A DNA stretch of 64,000 nt from Sulfuritalea sp. (GTDB taxonomy: Bacteria > Pseudomonadota > Gammaproteobacteria > Burkholderiales > Rhodocyclaceae). Shown piece after piece: positions 1 through 9,502 of this stretch (positions within the stretch are counted from its first letter, which is position 1; every line of letters starts with the position of its first letter). The DNA is taken from contig NZ_JAFLDR010000012.1 in assembly GCF_017302275.1 (NCBI RefSeq), positions 1-64,000 on the forward strand, in the 5' to 3' direction. A program made the translations under genes and the position numbers. A model generated the notes under the pieces. It worked only from the letters and a program-made list of their open reading frames with translations. It was not told the origin of the DNA and searched no databases.

Positions 1-1057
1 TGATGCCGATCTTGCCGGCGATGGACTTCATGGCTTCGACCGTGTCCTTGACCGCCTTGCCGCCCTGTTCGGCTTCGGACGAGCTCTTGGTGGCCATGTT
101 GTCGGTGACCTTGGCGTTCTCGGTGTTCTGGGTGATGCTGGCGGTCATCTGTTCGATGCTGGCGGTGGTTTCTTCGACGCTGGCGGCCTGCTCGCTGGAG
201 GATTGGGACAGTGACTGGGCGGTGGCGGAGACCTGGCCGGAGGCGTTGGACAGGTTGTCGGCGGCGCCGCGTACTTCGCCGATGATCTGCCCCAGCTTCG
301 CGACCATGTTGTGCAAGGCTTGCATCATTTGCGCGACTTCGTCCTTGCCGCTGGAATCGATCGCCACCGTGAGGTCGCCATCGGCGATGCTTGCCGCCGC
401 CGCTGCCGCCGCGCGTAGCGGCGTGACGATACGGCGTGCCATCACCAGGCTGATCGCGAGGCTGATCACCACGGCCAGGCAGAGCAGGGCGACCGCGGTC
501 CATTGCTTGCTCTGCGCGCGCGCCTTGGCGTCGACGTAGACCGCCGACATCTCCGCCTTCTCGCCCTTGACCAGGGTGGTGACCTTGTCGTTGATGGCCA
601 GATAGGCCTTGTCGGCGGCCTGCATCATCGCCGCCGCCGCATTGACGTCGGCCTGGCCGACGTCGATGGCGTCGATCACCGTCTTCCGATAACCCTTGAG
701 CTCATTGAGGATGGAGGTGAGGACGGCGGTTGTCTCGGCACGGCTCTCACGCTTGGACTGGGCATCGGCAAGCTTGATCGCGGTGTCGACCTGGGCCAGG
801 ATCTCGTCGGTCCTGGCCTTGACCGTGGCCTCGTCGAGGGCGCCGATGCTGGTGAACAGGCGATAGGTGCGGGTATGCGCGCCATCCAGCGAGGAGCGGA
901 CATTGACGCTGGACTCGAACATCTCGAAGCGTTCGCCCACGACGTTGTCGAGCGCCGCGCGCTGATCGCTCATGGCGAGCAGCATCAGCGCACCCACCGC
1001 GATCAGCAGCAGGACGCCCACAGCGGGTGCCATCAGTATCTTGTAGAGGAGTTTCAT
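1..1057 (-). CDS. Methyl-accepting chemotaxis protein, 3' end outside window
   Basis: Membrane chemoreceptor; 352 codons are visible before it leaves the left edge, so the C-terminal half of the signalling hairpin is missing. The start at 1057 gives a first membrane helix (about residues 10-29), a periplasmic helical sensor region of about 150 residues, a second helix near 183-206, a HAMP region and the beginning of the cytoplasmic signalling domain with the [15 protein letters not shown] stretch. That stretch is almost the same as in the PAS receptor at 2293-3966, so the two share a recent signalling-domain ancestor. It is the last visible gene of the minus-strand che operon, after the Cache protein and a 3' remnant of a second copy of it. 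The ligand cannot be inferred. Family is sure, specificity unknown. Confidence 0.93.
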   Translation of the reverse strand, partial: MKLLYKILMAPAVGVLLLIAVGALMLLAMSDQRAALDNVVGERFEMFESSVNVRSSLDGAHTRTYRLFTSIGALDEATVKARTDEILAQVDTAIKLADAQSKRESRAETTAVLTSILNELKGYRKTVIDAIDVGQADVNAAAAMMQAADKAYLAINDKVTTLVKGEKAEMSAVYVDAKARAQSKQWTAVALLCLAVVISLAISLVMARRIVTPLRAAAAAAASIADGDLTVAIDSSGKDEVAQMMQALHNMVAKLGQIIGEVRGAADNLSNASGQVSATAQSLSQSSSEQAASVEETTASIEQMTASITQNTENAKVTDNMATKSSSEAEQGGKAVKDTVEAMKSIAGKIGI

Positions 1058-1106
1058 GTCGGGTCGTCCTTGGTTGGGGCGACCGGGCACGAGGGCCCGG
1101 TCAGAT

Positions 1107-1196
1107 TCAGCGCTTGTAGATGCCAGCGCAAACGGTGCTTTCGCCGGATCGTTCGCAATACGAGGCCTTCGGTAGCACCTTCTTGGATACCGGATC
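1107..1196 (-). pseudogene. Remnant of a second Cache-protein gene (last 29 codons)
   Basis: Directly downstream of the Cache-protein stop codon, the final 29 codons of the same gene occur again in divergent form (period 88 bases). The remnant reads DPVSKKVLPKASYC, then a changed stretch, then VCAGIYKR and a stop, against the same frame in the intact gene. It has no start of its own. The changes include non-synonymous ones (EKQGEYA against ERSGEST), so it is probably the tail of a diverged tandem paralogue removed by deletion rather than a fresh slippage product. Confidence 0.75.
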
Positions 1197-1644
1197 AGCG
1201 CTTGTAGATGCCGGCACAAACCGCATATTCGCCCTGCTTTTCGCAATACGAGGCCTTCGGCAACACCTTCTTGGATACCGGGTCGGTGAACTTGTAGTCG
1301 GTCCAGCCCTTGCCCTTGACCTTGGCCGAATCCACCATCAGGTTGGTAAAGGCAACGCCGTCGGGATCGCGCGCGGCGGACATGTCCTTGCCGACCAGCT
1401 TGGGATTGGTGCCGTGGGCGACGACATGGCCGGCGAAATCCAGAACCACGATGTAGAGATCGCGGTCCACCCAGGCCGGGGTGGCGAAATCGGCGAAGGC
1501 CTTGTCCTTGCCAACGGCCGCGAAGTGCTTTACCGCCTTCTGTACCATGACTTCGGCATCCTTGGCGACGCCGTAGTCGGCTGCCGCAAAGGCCGCCGTG
1601 CCGAGGGTCAATCCGATAAGTGCCGCTGCGATTTGCTGTTTCAT
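1195..1644 (-). CDS. Secreted single-Cache sensor-type protein
   Basis: 149 residues. The start at 1644 is chosen because a GGAG ribosome site lies just upstream and the product begins with a typical signal peptide (MKQQIAAALIGLTLGTAAFA). The mature part looks like a small extracytoplasmic Cache/PAS-like ligand domain: AVKHFAAVGKDKAFADF, a DLYIVVLD strand, the GTNPKLVGKD loop and the closing GYCE-type region near the C-terminus (two Cys residues in the last 20). Proteins of this kind are often encoded beside chemoreceptors or histidine kinases; here it lies between cheW and a receptor gene in the same operon. It may bind a small ligand in the periplasm and present it to a receptor, which is inference. 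Confidence 0.75.
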   Translation of the reverse strand: MKQQIAAALIGLTLGTAAFAAADYGVAKDAEVMVQKAVKHFAAVGKDKAFADFATPAWVDRDLYIVVLDFAGHVVAHGTNPKLVGKDMSAARDPDGVAFTNLMVDSAKVKGKGWTDYKFTDPVSKKVLPKASYCEKQGEYAVCAGIYKR

Positions 1645-1720
1645 GTTGCTATCTCCTTGGTTGAATAACCTGCTTGGGTGTTGTGTCCGGCGATTGCCGG
1701 GCGGATGAAAAATGGATAAC

Positions 1721-2272
1721 TCATGCGTCCTCGGCCTTGATCGCCGCGAGGTTGGCGATCTCATCGACCGAGAGCACCTTCCGTATATCGAGGATGATCA
1801 CGAACTTGCCGCCGATCTTGCCCATGCCGGCGATGAAGTCGGCGCGGATCTTGGCGCCGAATGCCGGTGGCGGCTCGATGTCGACGTCGGACACTTCCAG
1901 CACTTCGGACACGGCATCGACCACGATGCCGATGTCGTGGCGCTCGTCATCGGTCACCAGCTCGATGATGACGATGCAGGTGCGGCGCGACTGCTCGCTC
2001 TGGCTGCCGCCGAAGCGCGCCGCGAGGTCGATCACCGGCACCACGCTGCCGCGCAGGTTGATCACGCCGCGGATGAAGGCCGGCATCATCGGAATCTCGG
2101 TGAGCTGCCCGTACTCGATGATCTCCTTGACGTTGAGGATGCCCACCGCGTACATCTCGCCCGCGAGCTGGAAGGTCAGGTACTGCTGGATGTCCGGCGC
2201 ATTGGCCGGCACCGGCGGCTTGCCGCCGGCACGGTTCGTGGTGCCGGCGGATTGTTGAACGACGTTGCCCAT
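1721..2272 (-). CDS. cheW: CheW-type chemotaxis coupling protein
   Basis: 183 residues with one CheW domain (about 25-175) that links receptors to CheA. Visible CheW hallmarks are YLTFQLAGEMYAVGI, the NLRGSVVPVIDLAARF segment and the C-terminal GIVVDAVSEVLEV strand. Two ATGs are possible; the one at 2272 is preferred because an AGGAG site lies 8 bases upstream, whereas 2278 would leave only 2 bases. It lies 20 bases after the PAS receptor gene, in the operon order cheA, receptor, cheW. Confidence 0.92.
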   Translation of the reverse strand: MGNVVQQSAGTTNRAGGKPPVPANAPDIQQYLTFQLAGEMYAVGILNVKEIIEYGQLTEIPMMPAFIRGVINLRGSVVPVIDLAARFGGSQSEQSRRTCIVIIELVTDDERHDIGIVVDAVSEVLEVSDVDIEPPPAFGAKIRADFIAGMGKIGGKFVIILDIRKVLSVDEIANLAAIKAEDA

Positions 2273-2292
2273 GGTCATCTCTCCTGGCGTGC

Positions 2293-3966
2293 TCAGAAAC
2301 GCTCGAAGTCGCTGGCGTGCGTGTCGAGGGCGGATCTCGCTGCGGTGGCCCGGGTGCGCGGCTTGGCGGCATTTCCGCGCGAAGGCGCGGCCGTGGCGCG
2401 GCGGGCGCCGGTACCCGCCCCGGCGGCCTGCAGCTCGGTATGGAAGAAACTCATCAGTCCCAGCAGTTCGCCGGCCTGGCCGCCCATTTCCTCGGCGGTG
2501 GCGGCGAGTTCCTCGGAGGCGGAAGCGTTCTGCTGCGTGGCCTGGTTCAGTTGCCCCATGGCGCCGTTGATCTGGCCCACACCGGCACTTTGTTCCTCGC
2601 TGGCGGTGGCGATTTCCTGCACCAGGTCGGAGGTCTTCCTGATGCTGGGCACCATGGCGTCGAGCAGCTTGCCAGCCTGTTCCGCCTTTCTTACGCTGGA
2701 GCCGGCCAGTTGCCCGATCTCCTGGGCGGCGACCTGGCTGCGCTCGGCCAGCTTCCTGACTTCGGCCGCCACGACCGCGAAGCCCTTGCCGTGTTCGCCG
2801 GCGCGCGCGGCTTCGATGGCGGCGTTCAGTGCCAGCAGGTTGGTCTGGTAGGCGATATCGTCGATGATGCCGATCTTGCCGGCGATGGACTTCATGGCTT
2901 CGACGGTATCCTTCACCGCCGCGCCGCCTTCGGCGGCCTCGCCGGCGGACTTGGTGGCCATGTCGTCGGTGAGCTTGGCGTTCTCCGTGTTGTGGGCGAT
3001 GGAGGCGGTCATCTGCTCGATGCTGGAGGAGGTTTCCTCGACGGATGCGGCCTGCGAGCAGGCGGCCTGCGAGAGCAGGTGGGCGGTGCTGGAGATTTCC
3101 TTCGAGGCGGTGGTCACCGATTGGGCGAGGCCGCGCACGTCGGCGACGATGCTCGCGATGTTGCCGGCCATGGTGTGGATGGCGTGGCTCAGCGCATCGG
3201 AGTCGCCACCGTTGCGGGCCGATTCCAATTCCAGCGTATTGCCGGCAGCGATGGTCTGGCAGGCGCGGATGGCGTCGTCCAAGGCGCGCTGCGCGCGATG
3301 GACGGACCACCAGAACCACGTCGCCGCGGCGATTCCGGCGGTGGTGAGAAGCCCGGTGATCCAGCCGTTGCCGCCGGGCAGGCGCGAGGCGTCGCCGCCA
3401 AACAGCAGCGAGCCACCCAGGGTGGCAATCACCGCCGCGGCAATGCCGCAGGCGAGCACGGTTCGGGTGCCCGGTGCAAGGCGCGCAAGACCCGCCAAGC
3501 TGCCCAGCAGGCCGGTGCGAACCACCTTTCCTTCGCGCAGGGCGATGCTGCCGGCGCTACCCTCGCGCAGCTTGCGATAGAGGTGTTCCGCGGCATCGAC
3601 GTCGGCACGCGTGGGCTTCTTGCGCAGCGACATGTAGCCCGTGACGGCGCCTTTTTCCCATATGGGATTGGCGCTGGCATCGACCCAGTAAAAATCACCG
3701 TTCTTGCAGCGGTTCTTGACCATGCCGCGCCAGGGCTTGCCGGCCTTCAGGGTGCGCCACAGGTCGTCGAAGGCGGCCGGCGGCATGTCCGGATGGCGCA
3801 CCACGTTGTGTGGCGCACCGAGCAGTTCGGTGGCGCTGAAGCCGCTGATTTCCATGAAGGGACGGTTGACGTAGGTGATGCGTCCCTTCAGGTCGGTCTT
3901 GGAGACGATGTACTGGCCTTCCGCCAGATGGCGCTCGACGGAGGTGACGGGCTGGTTGTTGCGCAT
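2293..3966 (-). CDS. PAS-domain chemoreceptor, Aer-like
   Basis: 557 residues. An N-terminal cytosolic PAS domain (about 15-115; [16 protein letters not shown] and [18 protein letters not shown]) is followed by two adjacent hydrophobic segments (about 165-225), a HAMP-like linker and a full methyl-accepting signalling domain (about 290-500). The receptor tip is clear in the [17 protein letters not shown] segment. This is the layout of Aer-type energy or redox receptors, in which the PAS domain usually holds FAD; that cofactor is known for the family and not shown here. There is no periplasmic sensor domain, so the signal is probably internal. It lies between cheA and cheW in the operon. Confidence 0.9.
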   Translation of the reverse strand: MRNNQPVTSVERHLAEGQYIVSKTDLKGRITYVNRPFMEISGFSATELLGAPHNVVRHPDMPPAAFDDLWRTLKAGKPWRGMVKNRCKNGDFYWVDASANPIWEKGAVTGYMSLRKKPTRADVDAAEHLYRKLREGSAGSIALREGKVVRTGLLGSLAGLARLAPGTRTVLACGIAAAVIATLGGSLLFGGDASRLPGGNGWITGLLTTAGIAAATWFWWSVHRAQRALDDAIRACQTIAAGNTLELESARNGGDSDALSHAIHTMAGNIASIVADVRGLAQSVTTASKEISSTAHLLSQAACSQAASVEETSSSIEQMTASIAHNTENAKLTDDMATKSAGEAAEGGAAVKDTVEAMKSIAGKIGIIDDIAYQTNLLALNAAIEAARAGEHGKGFAVVAAEVRKLAERSQVAAQEIGQLAGSSVRKAEQAGKLLDAMVPSIRKTSDLVQEIATASEEQSAGVGQINGAMGQLNQATQQNASASEELAATAEEMGGQAGELLGLMSFFHTELQAAGAGTGARRATAAPSRGNAAKPRTRATAARSALDTHASDFERF

Positions 3967-4028
3967 ATGTGTGTCTCTCTCGATTCAGTCGCTGTGCGCC
4001 GTCGCGCGGAAATTGGATGGAGGGGTTG

Positions 4029-6236
4029 TCACGCGGCCGCGCCGTGGGCTTCGACGCGCCGCGCGCCATGGCGGCCGCGCGCCTGCAGTTCCTCGGTCGC
4101 CGCGCACTGGCCGACCAGGGCCTGCACGTCGAGGATCAGCGCCACTTCGCCGGTGCCAAGGATGGTCGAGCCGCCGATGCCGCGCATGTTGCGGAAAAGG
4201 GAGCCCAGGGGCTTGATCACGGTCTGGAACTCGCCAAGCAGCTGGTCCACCACGATGCCGGCCTTCCGTCCGGCATACTGCACCACCACGATGTTTTCAC
4301 GCGCCGGCTGCTTGCCCGGCACTTCGAACAGCTCGCGCAGGCGCACGAAGGGCAGCACCTCGCCACGCAGGTTGATGTAGTCGCGTTCGATGCTGGTGTC
4401 GGCCAGTTCGATGCATTCCACCACCATGTCGAGCGGGATCACGTAGGACGCCTTGCCGACGCTGGTGAGGAAGCCGTCGATGATGGCAAGGGTCAGCGGC
4501 AGGCGAATGGTGAAGCGCGAGCCGGCGCCCAGCTCGGTCTTGACGTCGACGCTGCCGCGCAGGGCGGTAATGTTCTTGCGCACCACATCCATGCCGACGC
4601 CGCGGCCGGACAGGTTGGTGACTTTCTCGACCGTCGAAAAGCCGGGTTCGAAGATAAGGTTGACGACTTCCTGGTCGGAGAGCGTTTCGCCTTCCTGAAT
4701 GACGCCTTTTTCGATGGCCTTGGCCTGGATGCGGTCCTTGTTGAGGCCGCCGCCGTCGTCCACCACCTCGATCACGATGCTGCCCGAGTCGTGGAAGGCA
4801 TTGAGTTCGACACGGCCGGCGGTCGGCTTGCCGGCGGCGGCGCGCGCGGCGGGAGACTCGATGCCGTGGTCCATGGCGTTCCTGACGAGGTGCATCAAAG
4901 GATCGCCGATCTTTTCGACCACGGACTTGTCGAGTTCGGTTTCGGCGCCGCTGATCACCAGCTCGATTTCCTTGTGCAGATCCTTGGACACGTCGCGGGC
5001 GACGCGGTGGAAGCGGTTGAAGGTTTCCCCGATCTGAACCATGCGCAGTTGCAGGGCGGAATCGCGGATGCTTTCGACCAGGCGCGAGAGCACCGAGGTG
5101 GCCTCGGTCAGGGCGGCTTCGCCGCTCTTCTTCGCCAGCAGGTTGGCCGAGGCGCCGGCGATCACCAGTTCGCCGACCAGGTCGATGAGCTGGTCGAGCT
5201 TGTCGGCATGGACGCGGATCAGGCTGGATTCGGCGGCCTTCTTTTCGGAGACGGCCTTCTGCTTGATGGCCGCCGCCTCCACCAGTTCCGGCTGCACGCT
5301 ATGCTGCTGGATCAGGATGTTGCCCAGTTGCGGCGCGCCTGCCGTGTCGCCGGCGCCGACTTTTTCGCCCGACTGGCGGCGCAGTCCGGCGTCGAGTTCC
5401 TCGCGGGTCAGGGCGCCGCTCTTGACCAGAATCTCGCCCAGGCGCATGGTTTCCTCGGGCAGCGCGTCGATCAGCAGCAGGTACTCTTCGAGCTTGCTGT
5501 CGGGCGGCAGGATGTGCAGCTCGCACTCGTCGCGGCAGAACGCGAAGACGCGCTCGATGTCTTCCTTGCTGGCGTGGCTGCGGAACGCGATTTCGAAGCC
5601 CAGGTAGCACAGCTCGGGATCCATCACGTCGGCCTCGGGCATGGCATCGGTCAGTGTCGTGATGTGGGCGATTTCGCCGAGGTTCAGCAGGTAGCGCAGG
5701 AAGGCCAGCGGGTCCATGCCGTTCTTGAAGACATTGCGGCCGAAACGGATGGAGATGTGCCAGCAGTCGTTGATGCGACCTTCGCGGTCGCTGCGCTGGA
5801 CAGTGCCGTCGGCCACGGTGACTCCGCTCGCCTTGGTCGCCGCCGCCTTGCCGCCGAGGAAGGGCCGCAGCTGCTCGGCGATTTCGTCACCGGCGCGTTG
5901 CACGCCGTCGTCCGCCTCGGTTTGCCCGCGGGCAACCATGTCGAGCAGGGTGCCGATGTGGTCGCAACCGAGCAGCAGTGCGGAAATCATGTCGCCGTTG
6001 ACCTCGATTTCGCCGTTGCGCAGGCGATCCAGGACATTTTCCAGGACATGGGTAAACTTTTCGACGGTGTGGATCTCGACCACGCCGGCTCCGCCCTTGA
6101 TGGTGTGTGCGGCGCGGAAGACGCCGTTGATGGTTTCGGGATCGCGGTCGCCCGCCTCGAGTTGCAGCAGGCCGGCTTCCATGGCCTCGAGCTGTTCGCG
6201 CGCCTCGACCGAAAACACATTCAGAACTTCGTCCAT
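4029..6236 (-). CDS. cheA: Chemotaxis histidine kinase CheA
   Basis: 735 residues. The N-terminal Hpt domain carries the phosphorylated His44 (HTIKGGA). An unusual middle region follows (about 170-330; GMDPLAFLRYLLNLG, PELCYLGFE and LGEILVKSGALT) in place of a recognisable P2 domain. Then come the dimerisation helices, the ATPase domain (N box around LVRNAMDHGIE near 450; GRGVGMDVVRKNI near 545) and a C-terminal CheW-like domain (about 600-715). The kinase transfers phosphate to CheY-type regulators, one of which heads this operon. No cheB, cheR or cheZ lies in the window, so adaptation genes must be elsewhere. Confidence 0.95.
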   Translation of the reverse strand: MDEVLNVFSVEAREQLEAMEAGLLQLEAGDRDPETINGVFRAAHTIKGGAGVVEIHTVEKFTHVLENVLDRLRNGEIEVNGDMISALLLGCDHIGTLLDMVARGQTEADDGVQRAGDEIAEQLRPFLGGKAAATKASGVTVADGTVQRSDREGRINDCWHISIRFGRNVFKNGMDPLAFLRYLLNLGEIAHITTLTDAMPEADVMDPELCYLGFEIAFRSHASKEDIERVFAFCRDECELHILPPDSKLEEYLLLIDALPEETMRLGEILVKSGALTREELDAGLRRQSGEKVGAGDTAGAPQLGNILIQQHSVQPELVEAAAIKQKAVSEKKAAESSLIRVHADKLDQLIDLVGELVIAGASANLLAKKSGEAALTEATSVLSRLVESIRDSALQLRMVQIGETFNRFHRVARDVSKDLHKEIELVISGAETELDKSVVEKIGDPLMHLVRNAMDHGIESPAARAAAGKPTAGRVELNAFHDSGSIVIEVVDDGGGLNKDRIQAKAIEKGVIQEGETLSDQEVVNLIFEPGFSTVEKVTNLSGRGVGMDVVRKNITALRGSVDVKTELGAGSRFTIRLPLTLAIIDGFLTSVGKASYVIPLDMVVECIELADTSIERDYINLRGEVLPFVRLRELFEVPGKQPARENIVVVQYAGRKAGIVVDQLLGEFQTVIKPLGSLFRNMRGIGGSTILGTGEVALILDVQALVGQCAATEELQARGRHGARRVEAHGAAA

Positions 6237-6249
6237 TGTCGTCTCCGCC

Positions 6250-6579
6250 TCAGGCCTGTTCGCCGGCGGGAATCACCAGCGGATCGCCGAAAAATGCCGC
6301 CATGTTGAAAAACTCGATGACTTCGCGCACCGCGGGGCCATGCCCGACGATGCGCAGCGCATGGTCGAGCTGGTTGCCTTCCTGTTTGGCCAGGGCCAGC
6401 AACTGGAATCCGGCGCTGTCCATTTCGCCGACTCGCGAGAGATCGAGTTCGAGCACCGCGTTGCCCCGTATGCCATCGATCAGGCGCCGCTTGATTTCGT
6501 CGGCGTGATAGATGTTCAGGTCACCGTCGATGGCCATGCGCATGGCCCCGTCGGCCGCGGCTTGGGTGGTGAATTCCAT
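6250..6579 (-). CDS. STAS-domain protein in the che operon
   Basis: 109 residues, a single STAS domain of the anti-sigma-factor-antagonist type: LNIYHADEIKRRLI, a LELDLS strand and the DSAGFQLL motif in which Ser55 is in the position usually phosphorylated. It lies 13 bases upstream of cheA and just downstream of a receptor gene. Small STAS proteins accompany receptors and kinases in several beta- and gammaproteobacterial chemosensory clusters, where they are thought to be scaffold or switch components. The partner is not visible here. Confidence 0.85.
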   Translation of the reverse strand: MEFTTQAAADGAMRMAIDGDLNIYHADEIKRRLIDGIRGNAVLELDLSRVGEMDSAGFQLLALAKQEGNQLDHALRIVGHGPAVREVIEFFNMAAFFGDPLVIPAGEQA

Positions 6580-6594
6580 GTTTTTGTCTCCCGG

Positions 6595-7863
6595 TCAGAA
6601 CAATTCGATCTTCGGCCCGGCCTTGATGGCCGCCGCGCCGCTGTTGGTGGCGTTGTGGTGCGTGTCGCGCTGTGAATCCATGACGTAATTGCTGTAGATC
6701 TGGTCGAGGTGCGCCGACAGAGGCTGCATGGTGAAATCGGGGTTCTCGAACTGGTTGAGGCGGTCGGCCAGCAGCGTGGAATGGTTGTCCAGGCGGTTGA
6801 GGGCGTCGATCACCTGCTCGATCTGCTGCCGCGTGACATCCTGGAACTGCACGCTGGCCAGTGCCGACATGAACATGCTGGCCAGCTGCTGGCTGCTGTC
6901 GGTGATGGTGGCCATCACCGAGGCTTCGTGTTCGGTGACTTCGTGATAGCTCTTGCCCAGTTCGTCGAGTTGCACGGCGAAACTTTCCAGCGCCTCGCGC
7001 TCGGAAGCGGCGTTGTCCTGGGCCAGCTTGTCCTCGAACTGCGACTCGATCGAGTTGGCGACGGTCTGGATGCCGTTGCTGATCTTGCCGACGGCCTTGT
7101 CCGTTTCGCCCGAGAGCTTGCGCACTTCGTCGGCGACCACCGCGAAACCGCGGCCAGCTTCTCCGGCGCGGGCGGCTTCGATCGCGGCGTTCAGCGCCAG
7201 CAGGTTGGTTTGCCCGGAGATGTGCTTGATCAGGTCCACCAGGGTACCGAGCGAGCGGGCTTCGCGAACCACCTGCATGATGCGTTCGCGATCTTCGGCG
7301 GCCGTGGCGGCGCGTTGCTGGATGTAGTTTTCCAGGGTGCCGATCAGTTGCCGGTTGCGGCTGATGCGCTCTTCGGAGGCAGTCAGCAGCCGGTTCGATT
7401 CCGCGGTGGTGGATTCGACGTAGGCCGCCAGCCGGGTGATGATTTCGTCGATGTTCTGCAGTCGGCTGGCGATGTCGAAGGCGGCCTTCTCCGTTTCGGA
7501 TACGACGCCATTCAACTGGCCGCGCACCACGTTGTTGAATCCTTCCACGCCGCGCAGTTCGCCCGCAACCTGATCGGCGGCGCCGGTAAGCGTCGCACTG
7601 CGGTCGACGGCCTGGGTACGAAGTTTTTCCATGCCGAACAGCCAGTCCCCGTAGAACGCCGTGGCCGTCTGGCGCAAGGCGAAGACGGCGGCCAGGACGA
7701 TGAACAGGGTGCCCAGGCTGGCGCCCAGCGCGGGGGAGATGCCCATCCCCGGCAGCAGGGTGGCGCGATACCAGTCGTGGGCGAGGAAGACGAGGAGGGC
7801 GGCGGCGAAGCCGACCGCGGCAGTGGCTTGCAGCGCACGGCGCGTGATGAGTTGGGCGTCCAT
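6595..7863 (-). CDS. Methyl-accepting chemotaxis protein without large sensor domain
   Basis: 422 residues. Two N-terminal membrane helices (about 12-28 and 43-65) are separated by only a short loop, so no periplasmic ligand domain exists. The cytoplasmic part has the receptor tip ([19 protein letters not shown], then [13 protein letters not shown]) near 215-250. A C-terminal segment [16 protein letters not shown] is of the kind seen in CheZ-like and receptor proteins. The start codon overlaps the cheY stop by one base (TGATG), implying translational coupling. It may sense an intracellular or membrane state, or act as a signalling accessory. Confidence 0.88.
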   Translation of the reverse strand: MDAQLITRRALQATAAVGFAAALLVFLAHDWYRATLLPGMGISPALGASLGTLFIVLAAVFALRQTATAFYGDWLFGMEKLRTQAVDRSATLTGAADQVAGELRGVEGFNNVVRGQLNGVVSETEKAAFDIASRLQNIDEIITRLAAYVESTTAESNRLLTASEERISRNRQLIGTLENYIQQRAATAAEDRERIMQVVREARSLGTLVDLIKHISGQTNLLALNAAIEAARAGEAGRGFAVVADEVRKLSGETDKAVGKISNGIQTVANSIESQFEDKLAQDNAASEREALESFAVQLDELGKSYHEVTEHEASVMATITDSSQQLASMFMSALASVQFQDVTRQQIEQVIDALNRLDNHSTLLADRLNQFENPDFTMQPLSAHLDQIYSNYVMDSQRDTHHNATNSGAAAIKAGPKIELF

Positions 7864-8228
7864 CAGCGGATCACCAGCTTGATGGTGCCGAGCAGTTCGT
7901 CGGCGGTGGCGGGCTTCACCAGCCAGCCCGAAGCACCGGCGGCCTTGGCTTCGAGGCGCTTGGATTGCTGCGATTCGGTGGTGAGGAAGAGGATGGGCAT
8001 GAACTTGTAGTTGGGCAGGGTGCGCACCTCCTTGATGAACTCGATGCCGTTCATGCCCGGCATGTTCAGGTCGGTGATCAGCAGGTCCACCTTCATCCCG
8101 CTCTTGAACTTGGCCAGTCCCTCGGCGGCGTTGCCGGCTTTCTCGACCGCGTATCCCGCCTTGGTCAGGATGTTCGATATCGACAGCAGGATCGTTGCCG
8201 AATCGTCCACCAACATGATTGTGCTCAT
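7863..8228 (-). CDS. CheY-like single-domain response regulator, copy 1
   Basis: 121 residues, one receiver domain with the acidic pair Asp8/Asp9, phosphorylation site Asp53 ([10 protein letters not shown]), Thr84 and Lys105 (WLVKPA). It heads the minus-strand che operon. The start at 8228 is supported by the matching start in the second copy at 38427-38792. The two genes differ at only two bases, giving one amino-acid change (Ser2 here, Asn2 there), and the identity even includes the overlapping ATG of the next gene. With no output domain it probably binds the flagellar switch or signals within the array. Confidence 0.95.
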   Translation of the reverse strand: MSTIMLVDDSATILLSISNILTKAGYAVEKAGNAAEGLAKFKSGMKVDLLITDLNMPGMNGIEFIKEVRTLPNYKFMPILFLTTESQQSKRLEAKAAGASGWLVKPATADELLGTIKLVIR

Positions 8229-8324
8229 AGCGTCTGTCCTTGTAGTGAGGCCGTGGATTCCGGCTTGTTTACCCAATCCGCGCGGCAGATTTACCCGCAA
8301 GAATCATCTCAAAGGGGGCGGCGC

Positions 8325-8371
8325 TTGTTTATCCGTGAATTACGCGACAAACTGCGGAATCTACGTAGCCG
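8325..8371 (-). repeat. 47-base element upstream of cheY copy 1 (pair with 38276-38322)
   Basis: This segment is repeated in inverted orientation at 38276-38322 with one mismatch (position 8347). Each copy lies about 100 bases upstream of one of the two cheY genes, in the same orientation relative to the gene, while the sequence between element and start codon differs. Read toward cheY it contains the 8-base palindrome CTACGTAG, then AGTTT, 12 bases, then ACGGATAA, which resembles a degenerate sigma-28 promoter. The rest of the 385-base gap between cheY and motA (8229-8613) shows no gene; a GCCGTTAT box near 8540 lacks a matching -35. Confidence 0.7.
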
Positions 8372-8613
8372 GTTGCCGTGGCAGCGACCCGACCGCGACG
8401 GTTGCGGTGCGGCAGCCGGGGCCGCAAAGCCTTTCGCCACCTTGGTTTCCGGCGATTGGCAGGGCCTTTCCGGTTTCCTGCCGGGCCGCATCGATGCCGG
8501 GTTGCTGGCCACGGCGGGCTCCCGTGGCGCGCCGGTTTGCCGTTATGATTGCGACCTATCGCAGCGCGCGGGGCGGTCTCGATGCCACGTGCGCGACTCA
8601 GGATGGGATCAAC

Positions 8614-9471
8614 ATGCTTCTGATAATCGGCTACGTCATCATTCTGGCGGCTTCGCTGGGAACCTACGCGGTCCACGGCAGCCTTGCCGCGCTCTGGGTG
8701 CCGATGGAGTACATCGCGATTTTCGGTCTGGCATTGGGTGGTTTCGTCGCCGGCAACGGCATGAAGACCGTCAAGGCGACGATCGGCGCCTTGCCCAAGG
8801 TCTTCAAGGGTTCGCACCTGAACAAGACTGTGTACATGGACCTGCTGGCGATGTTGTTCGAGGTGCTGGCCAAGGTGCGCAAGGAAGGCCTGATGTCGAT
8901 CGAGAACGACATCGAGAACCCGCACGAGAGCCCGATTTTCACCAGGTATCCGGCCATCGCTGCCGACCACCACGTGATGGAATTCATCTGCGATTACCTG
9001 CGCATGATGGTGGGCGGCAACCTGAACGCCTTCGAGATCGAGAACCTGATGGACATCGAGATCGAGACCCACCACCAGGAAGCCCACGTGCCCGTGCACG
9101 CCATCGCCAAGCTGGCCGACGCCACGCCCGCCTTCGGCATCATCGTCGCGGTGATGGGCGTGGTGAACGTGATGGGGTCGGTCGGCGCGCCCCCGGCGGT
9201 GCTGGGCAAAATGATCGGCGGCGCCTTGGTCGGCACCTTCCTTGGCATTCTGCTGGCCTACGGATTCATTTCACCGGTGGCTGGCCAACTCGGGCAGAAG
9301 GTGGAGGAAGAGGGCAAGATATTCCAGGTCATCAAGACCGTCCTGCTCGCCAGCATGAACGGCTACGCGCCCCAGGTGGCCGTCGAATTCGGTCGCAAGG
9401 TGCTGTATTCCGGTGATCGCCCGCGATTCATCGAGCTGGAAGAAGACCTGAAGGCGCGCAAGGGAAAGTGA
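8614..9471 (+). CDS. motA: Flagellar stator protein MotA
   Basis: 285 residues, the usual MotA length, with four membrane helices: two at the N-terminus (about 1-20 and 29-47) and two around 165-225 (ATPAFGIIVAVMGVVNVMGS; IGGALVGTFLGILLAYGF). A long cytoplasmic loop between them contacts the rotor. The ATG at 8614 follows an AGGA site and leaves the first helix intact; earlier in-frame codons would add an unlikely Arg-rich extension. It pairs with motB 31 bases downstream to form a proton-driven stator. A second MotA-type gene lies at 39748-40488. Confidence 0.95.
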   Translation: MLLIIGYVIILAASLGTYAVHGSLAALWVPMEYIAIFGLALGGFVAGNGMKTVKATIGALPKVFKGSHLNKTVYMDLLAMLFEVLAKVRKEGLMSIENDIENPHESPIFTRYPAIAADHHVMEFICDYLRMMVGGNLNAFEIENLMDIEIETHHQEAHVPVHAIAKLADATPAFGIIVAVMGVVNVMGSVGAPPAVLGKMIGGALVGTFLGILLAYGFISPVAGQLGQKVEEEGKIFQVIKTVLLASMNGYAPQVAVEFGRKVLYSGDRPRFIELEEDLKARKGK

Positions 9472-9502
9472 TGCACTTGCCCCTTTCCGGTGAGGCCATC
9501 GC

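Noticed and set aside
3969-6308. Very long open frame on the plus strand opposite cheA
   Set aside because: It mirrors cheA codon by codon in high-GC DNA, has low-complexity Gly/Ala/Asp composition and no ribosome site; cheA itself is certain.
8536-8550. GCCGTTAT upstream of motA, equal to the flgM -10 box
   Set aside because: No -35 resembling TAAAGTTT stands 11 bases upstream, so I did not list it as a promoter.
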